Shown: positions 44,786-45,771 of the stretch, in pieces
Layout of the letters: the number at the start of each line of letters is the position of its first letter
Numbering within the stretch: position 1 is the first letter of the stretch
Assembly (NCBI RefSeq): GCF_010811875.1
Contig: NZ_VKHP01000044.1
Span: forward strand, 1 to 45,771
Source of the DNA: Bradyrhizobium uaiense
GTDB lineage: Bacteria > Pseudomonadota > Alphaproteobacteria > Rhizobiales > Xanthobacteraceae
Direction of reading: 5' to 3'
Length of the DNA stretch: 45,771 nucleotides
Position numbers and translations under genes: made by a program
The notes under the pieces: generated by a model
Seen by the model: the letters and a program-made list of their open reading frames with translations, nothing else
What the model was told of the DNA's origin: nothing
The model's database searches: none

Positions 44786-45771
44786 ATGAGCGGGCGTGGC
44801 ACGAAGACGAGCGAGAAGCGATTTGAGGCGTATTTGGAAGGGCTTGCCAGTGTCATCGGTCATGCTGATCGGAAGGCGCCGCTGCGCGACTATTGCGTCG
44901 GCCTGATGGCCTGTGGCGGTCGCAAGAGCGTGGAGCCGATGGCGGCGGTGACGGCTCCGGAGCGGACGGCGGCCCAGCATCAATCGCTGCTGCATTTCAT
45001 CGGCAGCGGCGCCTGGTCGGATGAGAAGGTGCTGGGCAAGGTACGCGAGATGGTCCTGCCGGCGATTGAACGCCAGGGCCCCATCGAAGCCTGGATCATC
45101 GATGACACCGGATTTCCCAAGCAGGGGCGACATTCGGTTGGAGTTGCACGGCAATATTGCGGGCAGCTCGGCAAGCAGGATAATTGCCAGGTGGCGGTGT
45201 CGCTGTCGATTGCCAACCACCACGCCAGCTTGCCTGTCGCTTACCGCCTTTATCTTCCGAAGGAATGGACTGAGGGCCGCGATCGGCGGCGCAAGGTGGG
45301 CATTCCTGCCGAAGTCGGCTTCCAGACCAAGCCGGAGATCGCGCTGGAGCAGTTGCGGTGGGCCTGTGCGAGCGGCCTTCCGCGCGGTGTCGTGCTGATG
45401 GACGCTGGCTATGGCAACAACAGCGACCTGCGCACCGAGATCACGGCGCTGGGATTGACCTATGTGGCCGGTCTTCTGTCGAGCACGACGGTATGGGCGC
45501 CCGGCACCGGTCCCTTGCCGCCGAAGCCATGGTCGGGCCGCGGCCGTCCACCAAAACTGATGCGCCGCAACCGTCAGCATCAGCCAGCCGCCGTCAAAGC
45601 GCTCGCGATCGGCCTGCCGGCCCAAGCTTGGCGCACCATAACGTGGCGGCAAGGAACGAACGAAAAGCTGACCTCGCGCTTTGCCCGCGTGCGGGTTCGT
45701 GCCGCGCATCGTGATTATTGGCAAACCACCCGGCGAGCGCAGGAGTGGTTGCTGATCGAATGGCCGAAAGG
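44786..45771 (+). mobile_element. IS701-family transposase gene (partial, runs off the right edge)
   Basis: The frame opens at 44,786 (MSGRGTKTSEKRFEAYLEGL) and stays open to the end of the window, at least 328 codons. IS701/DDE features are visible: EPMAAVTAPERTAAQHQSLL, AWIIDDTGFPKQGRHSVGVA with the first catalytic Asp, DNCQVAVSLSIAN, and RGVVLMDAGYGNNSDLR with the second Asp. The third catalytic residue would be further right. There are no frameshifts or stops, so this element is probably intact and recent, unlike the other transposase pieces here. Confidence 0.9.

Overview
The window looks like part of a symbiosis island or comparable accessory region of a Bradyrhizobium-type nodulating alphaproteobacterium. 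The main evidence is a type III effector gene preceded by a good tts box and a strong ribosome binding site (24,881-26,152). Supporting evidence is remnants of NopD-like (C48/SUMO-protease) effectors, a type III polyketide synthase, an extra IHF-beta gene, a DUF2285 gene, many transposase fragments and a high density of decayed genes. Genus assignment is inference from these families. I saw no rRNA, tRNA or CRISPR.

Layout. 1-970: end of an osmoprotectant-type ABC import operon (permease and ATPase, minus strand). 1.0-5.3 kb: a small secreted Cys peptide, a C48 protease remnant, a 20-bp palindrome and a fused ABC exporter. 5.3-10.6 kb: a rearranged Wadjet (Jet) plasmid-defence locus mixed with a Fic toxin locus. 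JetD is intact. The C-terminal half of the SMC-like JetC is fused in frame behind a Fic domain. The N-terminal half of jetC lies inverted 2 kb away, fused to the missing C-terminus of the same fic gene. 11.4-23 kb: two diverged copies of an MFS transporter / autotransporter divergent pair. In the left copy the MFS gene survives and the autotransporter is a stub; in the right copy the reverse holds. Between the copies are a parB remnant, an intact hipBA module with four operators at exact 27-bp spacing, and a bioD remnant. 23-28 kb: a transposase remnant, a SET-domain gene, effector-repeat debris, the tts-box effector, a frameshifted second fic gene and a Crp/Fnr remnant. 28.3-33 kb: an IclR regulator divergent from a class V PLP enzyme and a polar amino acid ABC importer lacking a binding protein. 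33.6-34.1 kb: a decayed second copy of the ATPase from the left edge. 34.3-40.6 kb: more ordinary genes (chemoreceptor, DUF1269, a Gly/Arg-rich secreted protein, a frameshifted patatin, a GntP permease). 40.9 kb to the end: an IHF-beta-like protein, a type III PKS, three small minus-strand ORFs and an IS701-type transposase running off the edge.

The standout is the reciprocal fic/jetC fusion. Re-inverting 8,339-10,346 on paper rebuilds both parent genes across a shared GAAG. The product is an apparently intact antitoxin - Fic::SMC-half - JetD operon. The duplicated transporter/autotransporter unit with complementary decay, the hipBA operator ladder and the NLS-bearing effector are the next most notable items.
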